A stretch of 58,518 nucleotides of DNA from Oribacterium sp. P6A1 (GCF_000702885.1 NZ_JNKO01000017.1:1-58518); one strand, 5' to 3'; counted from the stretch's first letter, positions 1 through 8,302 are shown. The notes: generated by a model from the sequence alone, not told the origin. A program made the numbers and translations.

Positions 1-300
1 GCGAGGCTGGTTTCGGCTTTAGCCGAAATCAAGCGAAAATGCCTGCGCGAAGCGCATTTAAATGGCATTTTCTCCGATTTCATGTTAAGAGCTTACAGCT
101 CTTTAAGTTCTTCCCGTTCAAAACTTAAGCTTGGCTTTTGTTCTGTCCGTTATTCTTTACTGCGAATAAATTCGCTACGACTTTTGTCGTTTCTGAAAAT
201 CTAATTCTTAGAATCTTCAGGGTCTGTGTATTAATCGATCTTTGATTTTCAAGGTTCTGAGCTGTTTCAGAGGAGCTTTTGTTTTGCTCTCGCTGACAGC
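1..300 (-). other. Probable rRNA-operon leader region
   Basis: This stretch has no convincing ORF and lies downstream of the strong minus-strand promoter at 307-335. Read on the minus strand it contains a hairpin with arms AAGAGCT and AGCTCTT (about 85-101). The right arm runs into GCTCTTAACA, which resembles the rRNA antitermination boxA. Two further strong hairpins lie toward the left edge, one with GGCTAAAGCC at its core and one with AAAATGCC/GGCATTTT arms at 36-73. A strong promoter, a long untranslated leader, a boxA-like element and terminal stems suggest a ribosomal RNA operon off the left edge. This is inference, because no rRNA sequence is inside the window. The terminal hairpins also resemble the repeat element near 31070. 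Confidence 0.4.
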
Positions 301-306
301 TTGTAC

Positions 307-335
307 ACTATAGCAGTAATAATTTTTGTTGTCAA
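307..335 (-). promoter_or_regulatory. Strong sigma-A-type promoter
   Basis: The minus strand reads TTGACA (330-335), a 17-bp spacer, then TATAGT (307-312). This is a consensus -35 box and a near-consensus -10 box at optimal spacing, driving transcription toward the left edge. The match is unusually good for this window and fits an rRNA operon. Confidence 0.7.
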
Positions 336-372
336 ACAATTTTGAGTATTTATTTTAATACAAAATGCAGTG

Positions 373-1161
373 TCACTTTCTTCCGAATTCCTGCACCCAA
401 TAATATGTTCCGTTGTTTTTATATACGCCTATTCCTATTTCAGTGAAATCACCAAGTATATTTCTTCTGTGCCCTGATGAATTAATCCATGTGACAAATG
501 CTTCGCCAGAAGACGTCTGCCCGAAAGCTATATTTTCAGCCGCGACTATATAAGAATATCCATTCTCTTTCATAAGAGTAAAACATCTTGAACCATCCGG
601 CCTTATATGAGAATAATTTCTGCTTAACTCCTCAGCCCTTTTCATCGCCACCCCGGACAGAGTGCCATTCAGTAAAAGAGCGTTTTTACCATTCTCCGCT
701 CTGTAAGCATTGACCATGGCATAAACTTCACCGGAAATCTCTTCATAGCTCTTCCGGTCAGTCTCTGATTCTCCAGACATACCAAAGCCTGCAGCGGTGC
801 CTGCCATGTGGTAGTTGTTTCCATAGCACAGGGGCAATGTCTTCCCAAATCCATTTATTAATGTTTCTGTACTCATATTTGAAGCCCCGCCGGTAAAGCA
901 GTTTATCAAAGCTCCGTCACTTCCGAACAGATACGGTACTCCGCCAATATATTTCCAACCTGTCACCATAAGGTTTGTTGCAGGATCAATATAATAAGTC
1001 TTATTTGAGTCACTTATCCATCCGGTTTTTACGGAATATCCATCCTCGATATAGGTCCAGTTGTTTTGTCCCAGCTGAAGCCAGGTACCGGCATATGCAG
1101 ATACAGACATCACTAAACATGCTGAAATCACTGCCGCACAGGTCAAAATGCTTTTCTTCAT
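373..1161 (-). CDS. Secreted CAP/SCP-domain protein with cell-wall-binding repeats
   Basis: 262 aa. Residues 1-24 are a signal peptide with hydrophobic core and AYA cleavage site, so the protein is exported. Residues about 25-90 carry Trp/Tyr/Gly-rich repeats (GWISDSNKTYYIDP, GWKYIGGVPYLFGSDG) like choline-binding or glucan-binding wall repeats. Residues about 140-262 are a CAP (cysteine-rich secretory/PR-1) domain, with NAYRAENG, a Ser-His-rich SRNYSHIRPDGSRCF segment, AAENIAFG and SSGHRRNIL, the family's usual His and Glu positions. CAP proteins of clostridia are surface-associated and mostly of unknown activity. It appears monocistronic, upstream of the promoter at 307-335. Wall association is inferred from the repeats. 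Confidence 0.85.
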   Translation of the reverse strand: MKKSILTCAAVISACLVMSVSAYAGTWLQLGQNNWTYIEDGYSVKTGWISDSNKTYYIDPATNLMVTGWKYIGGVPYLFGSDGALINCFTGGASNMSTETLINGFGKTLPLCYGNNYHMAGTAAGFGMSGESETDRKSYEEISGEVYAMVNAYRAENGKNALLLNGTLSGVAMKRAEELSRNYSHIRPDGSRCFTLMKENGYSYIVAAENIAFGQTSSGEAFVTWINSSGHRRNILGDFTEIGIGVYKNNGTYYWVQEFGRK

Positions 1162-1310
1162 CGTTTACCTTTCAGGGTCATATACACTTTCATTCTGCTC
1201 AAGTTCTGTCATGACCCGACATACAATTCAAACTCATTCGTATTAATTTCCCGAAGTTTTACTCGGTTTTTAATTTTAAAGTATACTATTATGAAAACAT
1301 TTTACAAGTT

Positions 1311-1340
1311 AAAAAGGCGGCGCTGTTACGCAGCACCGCC
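1311..1340 (-). terminator. Rho-independent terminator of the GAPDH gene
   Basis: A 10-bp GC-rich stem (GGCGG-C-GCTG paired with CAGC-A-CCGCC, 1316-1340) has a 5-nt loop. On the minus strand it is followed by TTTTT, about 70 nt after the stop codon at 1409. Confidence 0.85.
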
Positions 1341-1408
1341 CATTCTTTTCACTCTTAATATATATGTAAATATTCTTTTATATTATCTATACCATTTGTC
1401 TTGAAGAA

Positions 1409-2524
1409 TTATTTCTTCTTCTCATTCTGCTTCTTGTCAGCTTCCTGAACTGCAGGAGCAGCCTTTGGCTCTTCCTTCTTTCCGTTCTTTGCCGCAGCAG
1501 CTGCCGCCTTTGCATCCTTACGGGCAACATACTGTAAAAGGTTGATGCACTGGTTTGAATAACCCCATTCATTATCATACCAGGCAATAAGCTTTACAAA
1601 ATTATCATCGAGCATGATTCCGGCCTTAACATCGAAGATACAAGTCTGGAAATTTCCTCTCAGGTCTGAAGAAACGATTTCATCAGTATTGTACTCGATG
1701 ATATCCTTCATCTCATGACGGGATGCATGTTCGATTGCTTCACAGATCTCCTCATAGCTTGTCTTTGTCTTAAGCTCTGCTGTAAGATCAACTACTGATA
1801 CATCATTTGTAGGTACACGGAAGCTGAGACCTGTCATCTTGCCCTTGAGCTCAGGTATAACCATGCCTACTGCCTTTGCTGCACCTGTGGAAGAAGGAAT
1901 AATGTTGTTGAATACAGAACGTCCTGTTCTCCAGTCACGACCGCCGTTAGAGTCTACAGGCTTCTGCTTTGATGTGGATGCATGAATAGTGGACATAAGC
2001 GCACGCTCGATTCCGAACTTTTCATTGAGAACCTTTGCAAGAGGCGCAAGACAGTTTGTTGTACATGAAGCATTGGAAATGATTCTCATTGACGGATCAT
2101 AGCTCTCATTGTTTACACCAAATACGAATGTAGGGAAATCCGGATCCTTACCGGGTGCAGTAAGGATAACCTTCTTTGCACCGCCCTTGAAATGCTTCTC
2201 GCAATCCTCAAGACGAAGGAACTTACCTGTTGATTCAATGATGTACTCAGCTCCAGTTGATGCCCAGTCAATGTTTGCAGGATCATCCTCTGAGAACACA
2301 TGGATCTTCTTGCCATTGATAACGAGTTCCTTATCTGTACAGCGGACTCTTCCTCTGAATCTGCCAAATACAGAATCATACTCCATCTGATAAGCCATAC
2401 GTGCAAGATCCGCATTTCGTAAGTTGATGGCACATACCTCGATGTCATTGTCACGCTCTTCAAGAATCCGAAGGATAACTCTTGCGATACGACCGAAACC
2501 ATTGATACCAACTTTTACTAACAT
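1409..2524 (-). CDS. gap: Glyceraldehyde-3-phosphate dehydrogenase, type I, with C-terminal low-complexity tail
   Basis: 371 aa; the usual length is about 335. The N-terminal Rossmann motif is KVGINGFGRIAR. The active-site segment is SNASCTTNC with nucleophile Cys154, and His181 is the general base. It oxidises and phosphorylates glyceraldehyde-3-phosphate in glycolysis. Two features are odd. First, about 35 residues rich in Ala, Lys and Glu follow the normal end of the catalytic domain (about residue 336). Second, the segment after beta-strand 2 reads CAINLRNAD, so the Asp that normally holds the NAD ribose is replaced by Leu-Arg, and the usual Pro188 region reads DSN. Both changes lie at positions linked to NADP acceptance in other GAPDHs. 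The start has GAGGAG five bases upstream. Enzyme identity is certain; cofactor choice is inference. Confidence 0.95.
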   Translation of the reverse strand: MLVKVGINGFGRIARVILRILEERDNDIEVCAINLRNADLARMAYQMEYDSVFGRFRGRVRCTDKELVINGKKIHVFSEDDPANIDWASTGAEYIIESTGKFLRLEDCEKHFKGGAKKVILTAPGKDPDFPTFVFGVNNESYDPSMRIISNASCTTNCLAPLAKVLNEKFGIERALMSTIHASTSKQKPVDSNGGRDWRTGRSVFNNIIPSSTGAAKAVGMVIPELKGKMTGLSFRVPTNDVSVVDLTAELKTKTSYEEICEAIEHASRHEMKDIIEYNTDEIVSSDLRGNFQTCIFDVKAGIMLDDNFVKLIAWYDNEWGYSNQCINLLQYVARKDAKAAAAAAKNGKKEEPKAAPAVQEADKKQNEKKK

Positions 2525-2846
2525 AATTACTCCTCTCTGAATGGAAACATCAGCCCGTTTTTTTCTTTTTGTGATGAGCTGACGTCACATGTCAAATTCA
2601 ACAAAAATCCGACATGACCTTTCGCAAAATCAACTACGTGCATTGTAGCACTATCAATTTTGCATGAAAACAAATGATATTTTTCGGACATTTATGATTA
2701 TTTTTTATCATTATTTATAAATTTTTAACAATCGGATGATGCACATTCACTAAGGCTTGAAATTCCGTCGTTTTTCGCGTTTATTGTATACAATTCAAAA
2801 TAGCATTACGCACGCTAGCCAATGTTTTTCACTGTATTTTGTATTC
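2525..2846 (-). promoter_or_regulatory. GAPDH upstream region with a perfect palindrome
   Basis: This roughly 320-bp AT-rich gene-free stretch lies upstream of gap. It contains the perfect 12-bp palindrome ATTGTATACAAT at 2783-2794, a shape common among GntR-type and related operators. Nearer the gene, the minus strand has a candidate -10 TACAAT behind TTTTCA at 17 bp (about 2642-2670). No ORF or stable RNA fold was recognised. The regulator is unknown. Confidence 0.45.
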
Positions 2847-2896
2847 AAAAAAGTGCAGCTGCCAAAGAGTTTTACCTCTCCGGCAACTGCACTTTT
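2847..2896 (-). terminator. Terminator of the DUF4234 gene
   Basis: Arms AAAAGTGCAGCTGCC and GGCAACTGCACTTTT (2849-2896) form a long stem with one mismatch. The minus strand continues into TTTTTT just after the stop at 2917. Confidence 0.85.
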
Positions 2897-2916
2897 GTTT
2901 GAAAATTTATGCTTTA

Positions 2917-3288
2917 TCAGATATTGATCTGAATGTTTCCATACGGAGTTAAATCATTGATCTCCGACTGTACAATCGAAAACACCAGCAGATCCATTCC
3001 GAAAATAGAAAGAAGAAGGAACAGAATTCCTCTGTTCTGGTTCTGTCTTCCGCACTTTGAGAAGGTTTCATCCAGCTTTGTACCTGTACGATATAACCAA
3101 TAGAACTTATAGATACCGCAGGTCACTATTGAAAGCAGAAGAACCATCCCCGCCGATGTATCCTCTCTATGATCTGTCACCTCATTGACATCTCTCGCAA
3201 TACAGTAATGCCAGTACAGCATATATATTCCGCATGTTACGATAGATAATAAAATAGAAATAACTATATCACGTTTATTTACCTGCAT
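2917..3288 (-). CDS. Small DUF4234-type membrane protein
   Basis: 123 aa with three predicted membrane segments. It contains an internal duplication: the sequence SIVTCGIY followed by a Tyr-Trp pair occurs at residues about 15-27 and 53-65. This is the hallmark of the DUF4234 family, whose function is unknown. It has its own terminator and lies 150 nt downstream of the MerR gene. No partner is evident. Confidence 0.75.
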   Translation of the reverse strand: MQVNKRDIVISILLSIVTCGIYMLYWHYCIARDVNEVTDHREDTSAGMVLLLSIVTCGIYKFYWLYRTGTKLDETFSKCGRQNQNRGILFLLLSIFGMDLLVFSIVQSEINDLTPYGNIQINI

Positions 3289-3439
3289 AATTCTCTTTTC
3301 CCCTTTTCCATCTCATACTATGACCTGCGTGTCAAAATCGGCATCGAATCGTTCCGCCGGAAGGGCTGCCGCTTTTTGTCAGTTCCTCCTGACCTGCCAG
3401 AAAGCCCACGATTCTCGCAAAATCCGCCGAAAGCTTACA

Positions 3440-4204
3440 TCATGAAACTCTTCCTATGTCAATTTCTACACAGACCAGATCCTCAATATCTTCTTCTATA
3501 CCTCCCATGATCTGGTAGATATAGATTTCACCCTCGGGATTGTAGCCCATGGATCTTATCTCGTCAATGATGCCTTTAATGTCTCTGTATCTCAGCTTGC
3601 TCCCCTTCTCATGTTTACGTATGGTTCTATAATACTTATGCTCCGGAATCCGTTCGGTTTCATCTTCAAATTCCTCCATAGGTGTCGTGAACAGCAGTGC
3701 ATGTTCCTCCGGCCACACATCATTCTCCAGGTTCTCTCTCCTGACTCTGAATACAGACCTGGCAATGCCTCCATTCTCCGCAAGGGAACTATAGACATCT
3801 CCGGGACTCTCATCTTTTATTTCATAACAATATGAGCTATGTCGCACGCCGATTTCGTATGGAATCTCATCTCTTACCATACTGAGCAGTTTTGCGGAAT
3901 CCACGGCGCTGTTTATCTTCGCCCTGATCCACATCTCTTCATTTCTAAGCCTTTGGATGGAATCTTCCAGCTCGCATGTAGCATCTCTTATATCCTGTCC
4001 TTTCATCAGACGTAAAATAGTCTTAAGAGACATCCCCATGGTACTGTACTCATGTATCATAACTATCAGATTCAGATCATGGTCATTGTACTCGCGATAA
4101 TTATTGCCCCTGTTCCTTTGAGGATCAATCATTCCCTTTTTTTCGTAGAACCGTATCATATCCTTTGAAACGCCTGTCATACGGCTGGCCTGATTGATAT
4201 TCAT
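3440..4204 (-). CDS. MerR-family transcriptional regulator with C-terminal effector domain
   Basis: 254 aa. The N-terminal winged helix (MNINQASRMTGVSKDMIRFYEKKGMIDPQRN, residues 1-31) and second wing are typical of MerR. A coiled-coil dimer helix follows at about 75-115. The C-terminal part (about 120-254) has the size and pattern of a GyrI-like or BmrR-type small-molecule binding domain, with no metal-binding cysteine cluster, so a drug-type or organic effector is more likely than a metal. A TTGGAA-TTG-TTCCAA dyad lies 70 bp upstream (4274-4288), fitting autoregulation. The ligand is unknown. Confidence 0.85.
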   Translation of the reverse strand: MNINQASRMTGVSKDMIRFYEKKGMIDPQRNRGNNYREYNDHDLNLIVMIHEYSTMGMSLKTILRLMKGQDIRDATCELEDSIQRLRNEEMWIRAKINSAVDSAKLLSMVRDEIPYEIGVRHSSYCYEIKDESPGDVYSSLAENGGIARSVFRVRRENLENDVWPEEHALLFTTPMEEFEDETERIPEHKYYRTIRKHEKGSKLRYRDIKGIIDEIRSMGYNPEGEIYIYQIMGGIEEDIEDLVCVEIDIGRVS

Positions 4205-4267
4205 AATTTCATCCCCTTTTTGATCCTGTCTTTTATTAAAAATCCCCCTATTAGTCTATATTTTATA

Positions 4268-4298
4268 TTGACTTTGGAATTGTTCCAACCTTTATTAT
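4268..4298 (+). promoter_or_regulatory. MerR-type promoter with 19-bp spacer and dyad
   Basis: The plus strand reads TTGACT (4268-4273), a 19-bp spacer and TATTAT (4293-4298). The spacer holds the perfect dyad TTGGAATTGTTCCAA (4274-4288). Overlong 19-bp spacers containing a dyad are the signature of MerR-activated promoters. It points away from merR into a region with no plus-strand gene, and would end at the hairpin at 4341-4378. Confidence 0.55.
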
Positions 4299-4340
4299 TA
4301 AATTATGTAAAACCCTCAAACAAATATCTGTATTCTAACG

Positions 4341-4378
4341 AAAAGACCCATGACTCCCCCTAAAGTCATGGGCCTTTT
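4341..4378 (-). terminator. Bidirectional terminator after the NifX-like gene
   Basis: The stem CCCATGACT/AGTCATGGG (4347-4372) has an 8-nt loop. T runs follow on both strands: TCTTTT on minus and CCTTTT on plus. It sits 30 nt after the stop codon at 4408. Confidence 0.8.
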
Positions 4379-4407
4379 ACGATACTCTGATTTTATATTT
4401 CCGGGAT

Positions 4408-4773
4408 TCAATCACATGCAAGACGATATTCAGCCATTGCACAGCTCTCAGTACTATCCTGACAATTCAAACACCCCTCAGCGAATTGTTCAGCCGCCTT
4501 ATCACAGCTGCCGAGTACACCGTCATACACTCTAATGCCTAATTGTGCAAGTGTCACAAGGGCATCTTCTGTGATGTCTCCGCAAAGCACTGCGTTCACA
4601 CCGATTCTGCGCAGAACTCCGGCAAGAGCACAATGCCCCTGACCATCTGTACTGACAACCGATGAATCTATGATAACATTCTTCTCTATATTATAGAGCT
4701 TAAAGAATCCGGTCTTCTCGAAATGCTGAAATACCTCTTTGTTATCAGGATCATAAGTAATTGCAATAATCAT
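4408..4773 (-). CDS. Dinitrogenase iron-molybdenum cofactor-type (NifX/NifB-like) protein
   Basis: 121 aa, a single NifX-like domain. Diagnostic parts are the N-terminal strand MIIAITYD, the His-phase FQHFEKTGFFKLYNI, and GVNAVLCGDITEDALVTLAQLGIRVYDG. Proteins of this family bind iron-sulfur or heterometal clusters, and in non-fixing anaerobes are usually stand-alone proteins of unknown role. Four cysteines lie after residue 85 (GSCDKAAEQF...CLNC...SCAMAEYRLAC), which could bind a cluster. No nif genes are nearby. Confidence 0.75.
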   Translation of the reverse strand: MIIAITYDPDNKEVFQHFEKTGFFKLYNIEKNVIIDSSVVSTDGQGHCALAGVLRRIGVNAVLCGDITEDALVTLAQLGIRVYDGVLGSCDKAAEQFAEGCLNCQDSTESCAMAEYRLACD

Positions 4774-4977
4774 AGTTTCATCACCTTCTTCTATTCAATT
4801 TTCTATACTTGTCTCCAAAACCGAAGACTATTTTCGTCCCATGACAACATACGATCGTTTTAAGATCATAGCCCACCGCATGAGCCGAATCATGCTGTCA
4901 TTATAATTTTTATTTATATAGATTACAAGCCATGCACTTAATTTGCTGACAATAATTTAACTATCCTCTTTTTTGCA

Positions 4978-5085
4978 ATAAAAAGGGCGTACAGAAAATG
5001 ATGTTTCATCTTCTGCACGCCTATGCCAACGTTTCTTACTTGTGAACTTTGTGCCCATAAGCTTACTTACTATATTATTCCCACC
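4978..5085 (-). ncRNA. Predicted small RNA, about 108 nt
   Basis: The minus strand has TTGCAT (5115-5120), a 17-bp spacer and TATCAT (5092-5097). About 70 nt further on is a strong terminator: arms GGCGT-A-CAGAA and TTCTG-C-ACGCC (4986-5021), then CTTTTT. The transcript between has no long ORF. A 33-codon frame starting ATGGGC (about 5060) runs through the terminator stem without a well-spaced ribosome site. A short independent RNA is the simplest reading; its function is unknown. Confidence 0.45.
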
Positions 5086-5318
5086 ACCATCATGATACCC
5101 TATCAATAACAAAAATGCAACAAAAATATTAAATTTTTTTCCTTTTTTGTAATGATTTAGAAAGATTTAATTTTTGTTTTTATCTGCGCAAATTTAATGA
5201 TTTAAAGTGTCAAATTCATTATTCCGGAAATTTTTTTCAGCAAAAGGGTGGAGGTACAGACCCTTACGACTGCCTCTCAATCTGCTTTGACCCACTTCCA
5301 GAACTTTGGAAATCCAGC

Positions 5319-5349
5319 AAAAAGGACTCCGAAGCTGCCTTCGGAGCCC
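5319..5349 (-). terminator. Terminator of the ROK regulator gene
   Basis: The stem GG-A-CTCCGAAG/CTTCGGAG-C-CC (5324-5349) has a 4-nt loop and TTTTT on the minus strand. It lies 25 nt after the stop codon at 5374. Confidence 0.9.
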
Positions 5350-5373
5350 TATTGCTTTTGGTATGGGATTTTC

Positions 5374-6561
5374 TTATGCTTTTAACTTTAATATTTTATC
5401 ATTGAAAACTATGGCTACAGCGCCGATGGAATCTTCGAATTCGCCCAATGTGGATTTATTGATCATATCAATGTCTTCCATATGATAGCGTTCCACGAAA
5501 ATCCTCTTGAAGTTTTCTCTGATATAAGGCAGTTCAAACAGGCTGCCATAATAAATAATCTTATCCGGAGGCAGAACCATAGAAGCATTGTACAGGGCAA
5601 GAGCAAGCTTATCCATAACCTCATAAAGTATCTTTTCAAGACCGGAATCACGAATCCCTCCCCAAAGGGATATCGTTTTTGTCGTTATCTTTTCCCGATC
5701 TCCGCCAAGTGCCTCCCAGAGTTCCGGGGTTTCACTCTCCGAAAAACTCTCCCTGAGTTTTTCCGTAATGGTCTTTAATGAGACCATGGATTCAAGTGTA
5801 CCGCCCTTTTCATCCAGTATGATATGTCCGAGCTCGGGTATCCTTCCGTCCTGATTTCCATATACCTTGTTATTTATGGCTATGGCGGATCCAAGTCCCG
5901 GGCCCCATTTGACAAACACAAAGTTTCCTTTTTCCCTGCCTGCGCCGTAGATCAGCTCGGCAATGGCAAAGGCATTGACATTGTTCTCAACAATCACCGG
6001 AATGCGGAGACCTCTTTCCAGCTTTCTTCGGACAGGTACAGGTGCATTCCACAGGCTCGGGATATCATCCTCCATCAGTCTGTCCATTGAAACATTACCG
6101 GGCACCGATACTCCCGCTCCCAGGATGTCATCCGGCGTAATTGCCAGACTTTCCATCAGCTCATAGGCTGCGTCGATGATCTTCTCAAGAAATATCTCCG
6201 GCGGTAATTCAGTATCCGTTGCCAATGTCTTCTTCAGTAAGCATTTGCCTCTCATGTTATTTACGGAAACCACCGTCACATTTCTTTCGATACAGATTCC
6301 CAATATCTTCGTGAAATCGTCGTCAAGCCCTATGCGGATCTTTTTACGTCCCACATGAGCCTCTTCCTCCATCTCACCGTTTTCTTTCAGAATGCCTATC
6401 TCCAAAAGTTCATTGCTTATCTGTGTTACGGCAGCGGCAGTAAGTCCAAGTGCAGTCGCAATATCCTTCCTCGCCATATCACCCTTATCATTTAACAAAC
6501 GGATGATCTTACTTCTGTTTTCTGATTTAACATCGTTGCTGTTTATACCTGAGTATTTCAT
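5374..6561 (-). CDS. ROK-family transcriptional repressor, likely regulator of the sulfoquinovose operon
   Basis: 395 aa from the ATG with AGGAG five bases upstream (a longer in-frame start at 6582 lacks a ribosome site). Residues about 15-75 are a winged helix (RSKIIRLLNDKGDMARKDIATALGLTAAAVTQISNELL), and the rest is an ROK sugar-kinase fold (GAGVSVPGNV, ENNVNAFAIAELIYGAGR, FVKWGPGLGSAI). The usual ROK zinc site of a His plus three Cys is missing: after ELGHI the sequence is ILDEKGGTLES, with no cysteines. It follows the FucI-like isomerase gene in the same direction and is the only regulator next to the sulfosugar operon, which has a large inverted repeat over its start site (17093-17119). 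It is probably a sulfosugar-responsive repressor. Confidence 0.85.
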   Translation of the reverse strand: MKYSGINSNDVKSENRSKIIRLLNDKGDMARKDIATALGLTAAAVTQISNELLEIGILKENGEMEEEAHVGRKKIRIGLDDDFTKILGICIERNVTVVSVNNMRGKCLLKKTLATDTELPPEIFLEKIIDAAYELMESLAITPDDILGAGVSVPGNVSMDRLMEDDIPSLWNAPVPVRRKLERGLRIPVIVENNVNAFAIAELIYGAGREKGNFVFVKWGPGLGSAIAINNKVYGNQDGRIPELGHIILDEKGGTLESMVSLKTITEKLRESFSESETPELWEALGGDREKITTKTISLWGGIRDSGLEKILYEVMDKLALALYNASMVLPPDKIIYYGSLFELPYIRENFKRIFVERYHMEDIDMINKSTLGEFEDSIGAVAIVFNDKILKLKA

Positions 6562-6668
6562 GCCGTCTCCTATACGCTGCAAGAAAAATATAAAAAGGAA
6601 CTCTGTACATACTTTAATGAAAATGTCCGTATCCTAAGCATTCTTTAACACCATTGTTTGTAATTGTA

Positions 6669-6724
6669 ACATGGGATTTCAAGGCCAACCATGCACAAAA
6701 CGTTTGAAATCCCGTGTTTTTTTT
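6669..6724 (+). terminator. Hairpin between the isomerase and ROK genes
   Basis: A 14-bp stem (arms ACATGGGATTTCAA at 6669-6682 and TTGAAATCCCGTGT at 6704-6717) has a 21-nt loop. The T run (eight T) is on the plus strand, although the flanking genes are on minus. On minus it is preceded by A8 and has no U tract, so it may only attenuate or protect the isomerase mRNA end, or stop antisense transcription. Confidence 0.5.
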
Positions 6725-6762
6725 AGAAAAGCACTGACAATAGCCACATTTCCCAATCGGGA

Positions 6763-8103
6763 TCAGAACCTGTGCACTTCGATACCCAGCATATTTCCAA
6801 GCATTTCCAGTTCATCGGCACAGCTTCCGTAAGTCACAACATAGTGCGGTTCCCAGCCATCCTTGACTGCCTTCTCAACGATAGCCTTGGAGTTATTCTC
6901 TGTCTTTACTACGATAGATGTTCCAAGGAACTGTTTTGGCTTGTCAAGTACTGCTCCTTCTGCTATGAAGAATCTGAACTTTCCGTTCTCGTCTCTTCCC
7001 ACACGGAAAATGGTGGCATGCTCTGTGCTCTCGCAGCCGAATTCCATGGTCGGTCCAAGTTTTCTGTTAGGATGTACTCCAACTTCAGCTCCGGTGTCCT
7101 TTCTTGCAAGGTCACAGGCTGCCATTCCGCAATGCCAGAAGGTTATGGTATTCTCACCCTCATCAAGAGATACAGGATCCCCGAAGAAACAGGATCTGCC
7201 GGTGAGCTTTGAGCCTATATACATTGACAGAGCACCATAGGTATCGGATTCACAGCTTGCGCTTACTCCGAGAGAATTAAGGAGTGACAGTACCGCACAT
7301 ACAGGTGTTCCGAAATCCGTAAAGAAATCCGGCCAGCAGCGTGATGAAATGGCACCGATGTGATTTTCTGTGACATAATCCTTATAGGCCTTATAGAGCT
7401 TCGCAAAATCCTTTACGTTCTTCTCAGGAGTTTTATCAAGTCCGACTATCTTTTTCTTCGCATCCTCAAGGTAAGGCGCACACTCTTCATCGGTATATGA
7501 CTTAGCCTTGTTGATAAGCTCTCTTGATTCGATGGAATCAAGGGTTGCTCCGAAAACAGACGTGATATCTGCATCCAGCGCCCTTCCGAAACCGAAGCCC
7601 TGCGGTGTATGTCCGATGGACACAAGCTTCAAGCCCTTTAAATCTGCTTTTATCCTTGCTGCCTTGATAGCGGCCGCAGCCTTTTCGATGATTTCCTTTT
7701 CCTCAGGGCCTCCGAACATATACTCGAACTTTGAATCCTTACGGAAGGCCTTTATGCTGTTTGCGGCAGAGAAAGCACCTGTAAGGGAGTTAAGTCTGAG
7801 TCTTCCTCCGTCGATAACAGGTTCTCTCAGAGTCCAAAGCAGGATAGGACATGAAAATCTGCGAAGCACTTCTGTAGCATATGCAGCGTTGGCAAAAGTA
7901 ATGTTCTGTAAAACTATAAGATCCGGGTTGATCTCATCCAGAAACTCATCCAAAAGATCGATAGAGAGAAGCATCTCCTTTGGCACCACAACATCTTCTG
8001 TGATATCTCTAAGCATCTTTATTGATTTTTCGAACTGAATCTCAGCACTCTCTAAATGAAATGTTCCTACTCCGATAGGCACATATGCCACCTGAAAACC
8101 CAT
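6763..8103 (-). CDS. L-fucose/arabinose isomerase-like protein, candidate sulfoquinovose isomerase
   Basis: 446 aa, full length for the FucI/AraA-like superfamily (COG2407-type). The C-terminal half shows the family pattern: ISSRCWPDFFTDFGTPVCA, ASCESDTYGALSMYIGSKLTG, and ENTITFWHCGMAACDLA with likely metal-binding Glu/Asp/His. These enzymes interconvert aldoses and ketoses with Mn2+. In this operon the expected reaction is sulfoquinovose to 6-deoxy-6-sulfofructose, in the cytoplasm. The DUF4867 protein at 14666 is a rival candidate for the same step. It lies 200 nt downstream of tctA with its own AGAGGA ribosome site, and is the last enzyme gene before the regulator. The fold is sure; the substrate is inferred from context. 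Confidence 0.75.
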   Translation of the reverse strand: MGFQVAYVPIGVGTFHLESAEIQFEKSIKMLRDITEDVVVPKEMLLSIDLLDEFLDEINPDLIVLQNITFANAAYATEVLRRFSCPILLWTLREPVIDGGRLRLNSLTGAFSAANSIKAFRKDSKFEYMFGGPEEKEIIEKAAAAIKAARIKADLKGLKLVSIGHTPQGFGFGRALDADITSVFGATLDSIESRELINKAKSYTDEECAPYLEDAKKKIVGLDKTPEKNVKDFAKLYKAYKDYVTENHIGAISSRCWPDFFTDFGTPVCAVLSLLNSLGVSASCESDTYGALSMYIGSKLTGRSCFFGDPVSLDEGENTITFWHCGMAACDLARKDTGAEVGVHPNRKLGPTMEFGCESTEHATIFRVGRDENGKFRFFIAEGAVLDKPKQFLGTSIVVKTENNSKAIVEKAVKDGWEPHYVVTYGSCADELEMLGNMLGIEVHRF

Positions 8104-8302
8104 TGTTATTTCCTCTTTTCCAATTACTTTTAGTGTTCGATATCCGTTGTATAAGGTTCCTACATGCTTGGCACATATTTCGTCCGCTTTCTTGATGTAT
8201 CGAAACTTCAGATATCTTTTTTGTCTGATTTAAGTCTGTTTTTTTCGGAATGATTACCGTGACTCAAGATTCATTTTCCGTCCGGTCATCATTCACTCCC
8301 CT

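Noticed and set aside
4350-4535. 61-codon plus-strand frame after the MerR-type promoter
   Set aside because: It begins inside the terminator hairpin and is the complement of the NifX-like gene end, so it would not be expressed from that promoter.
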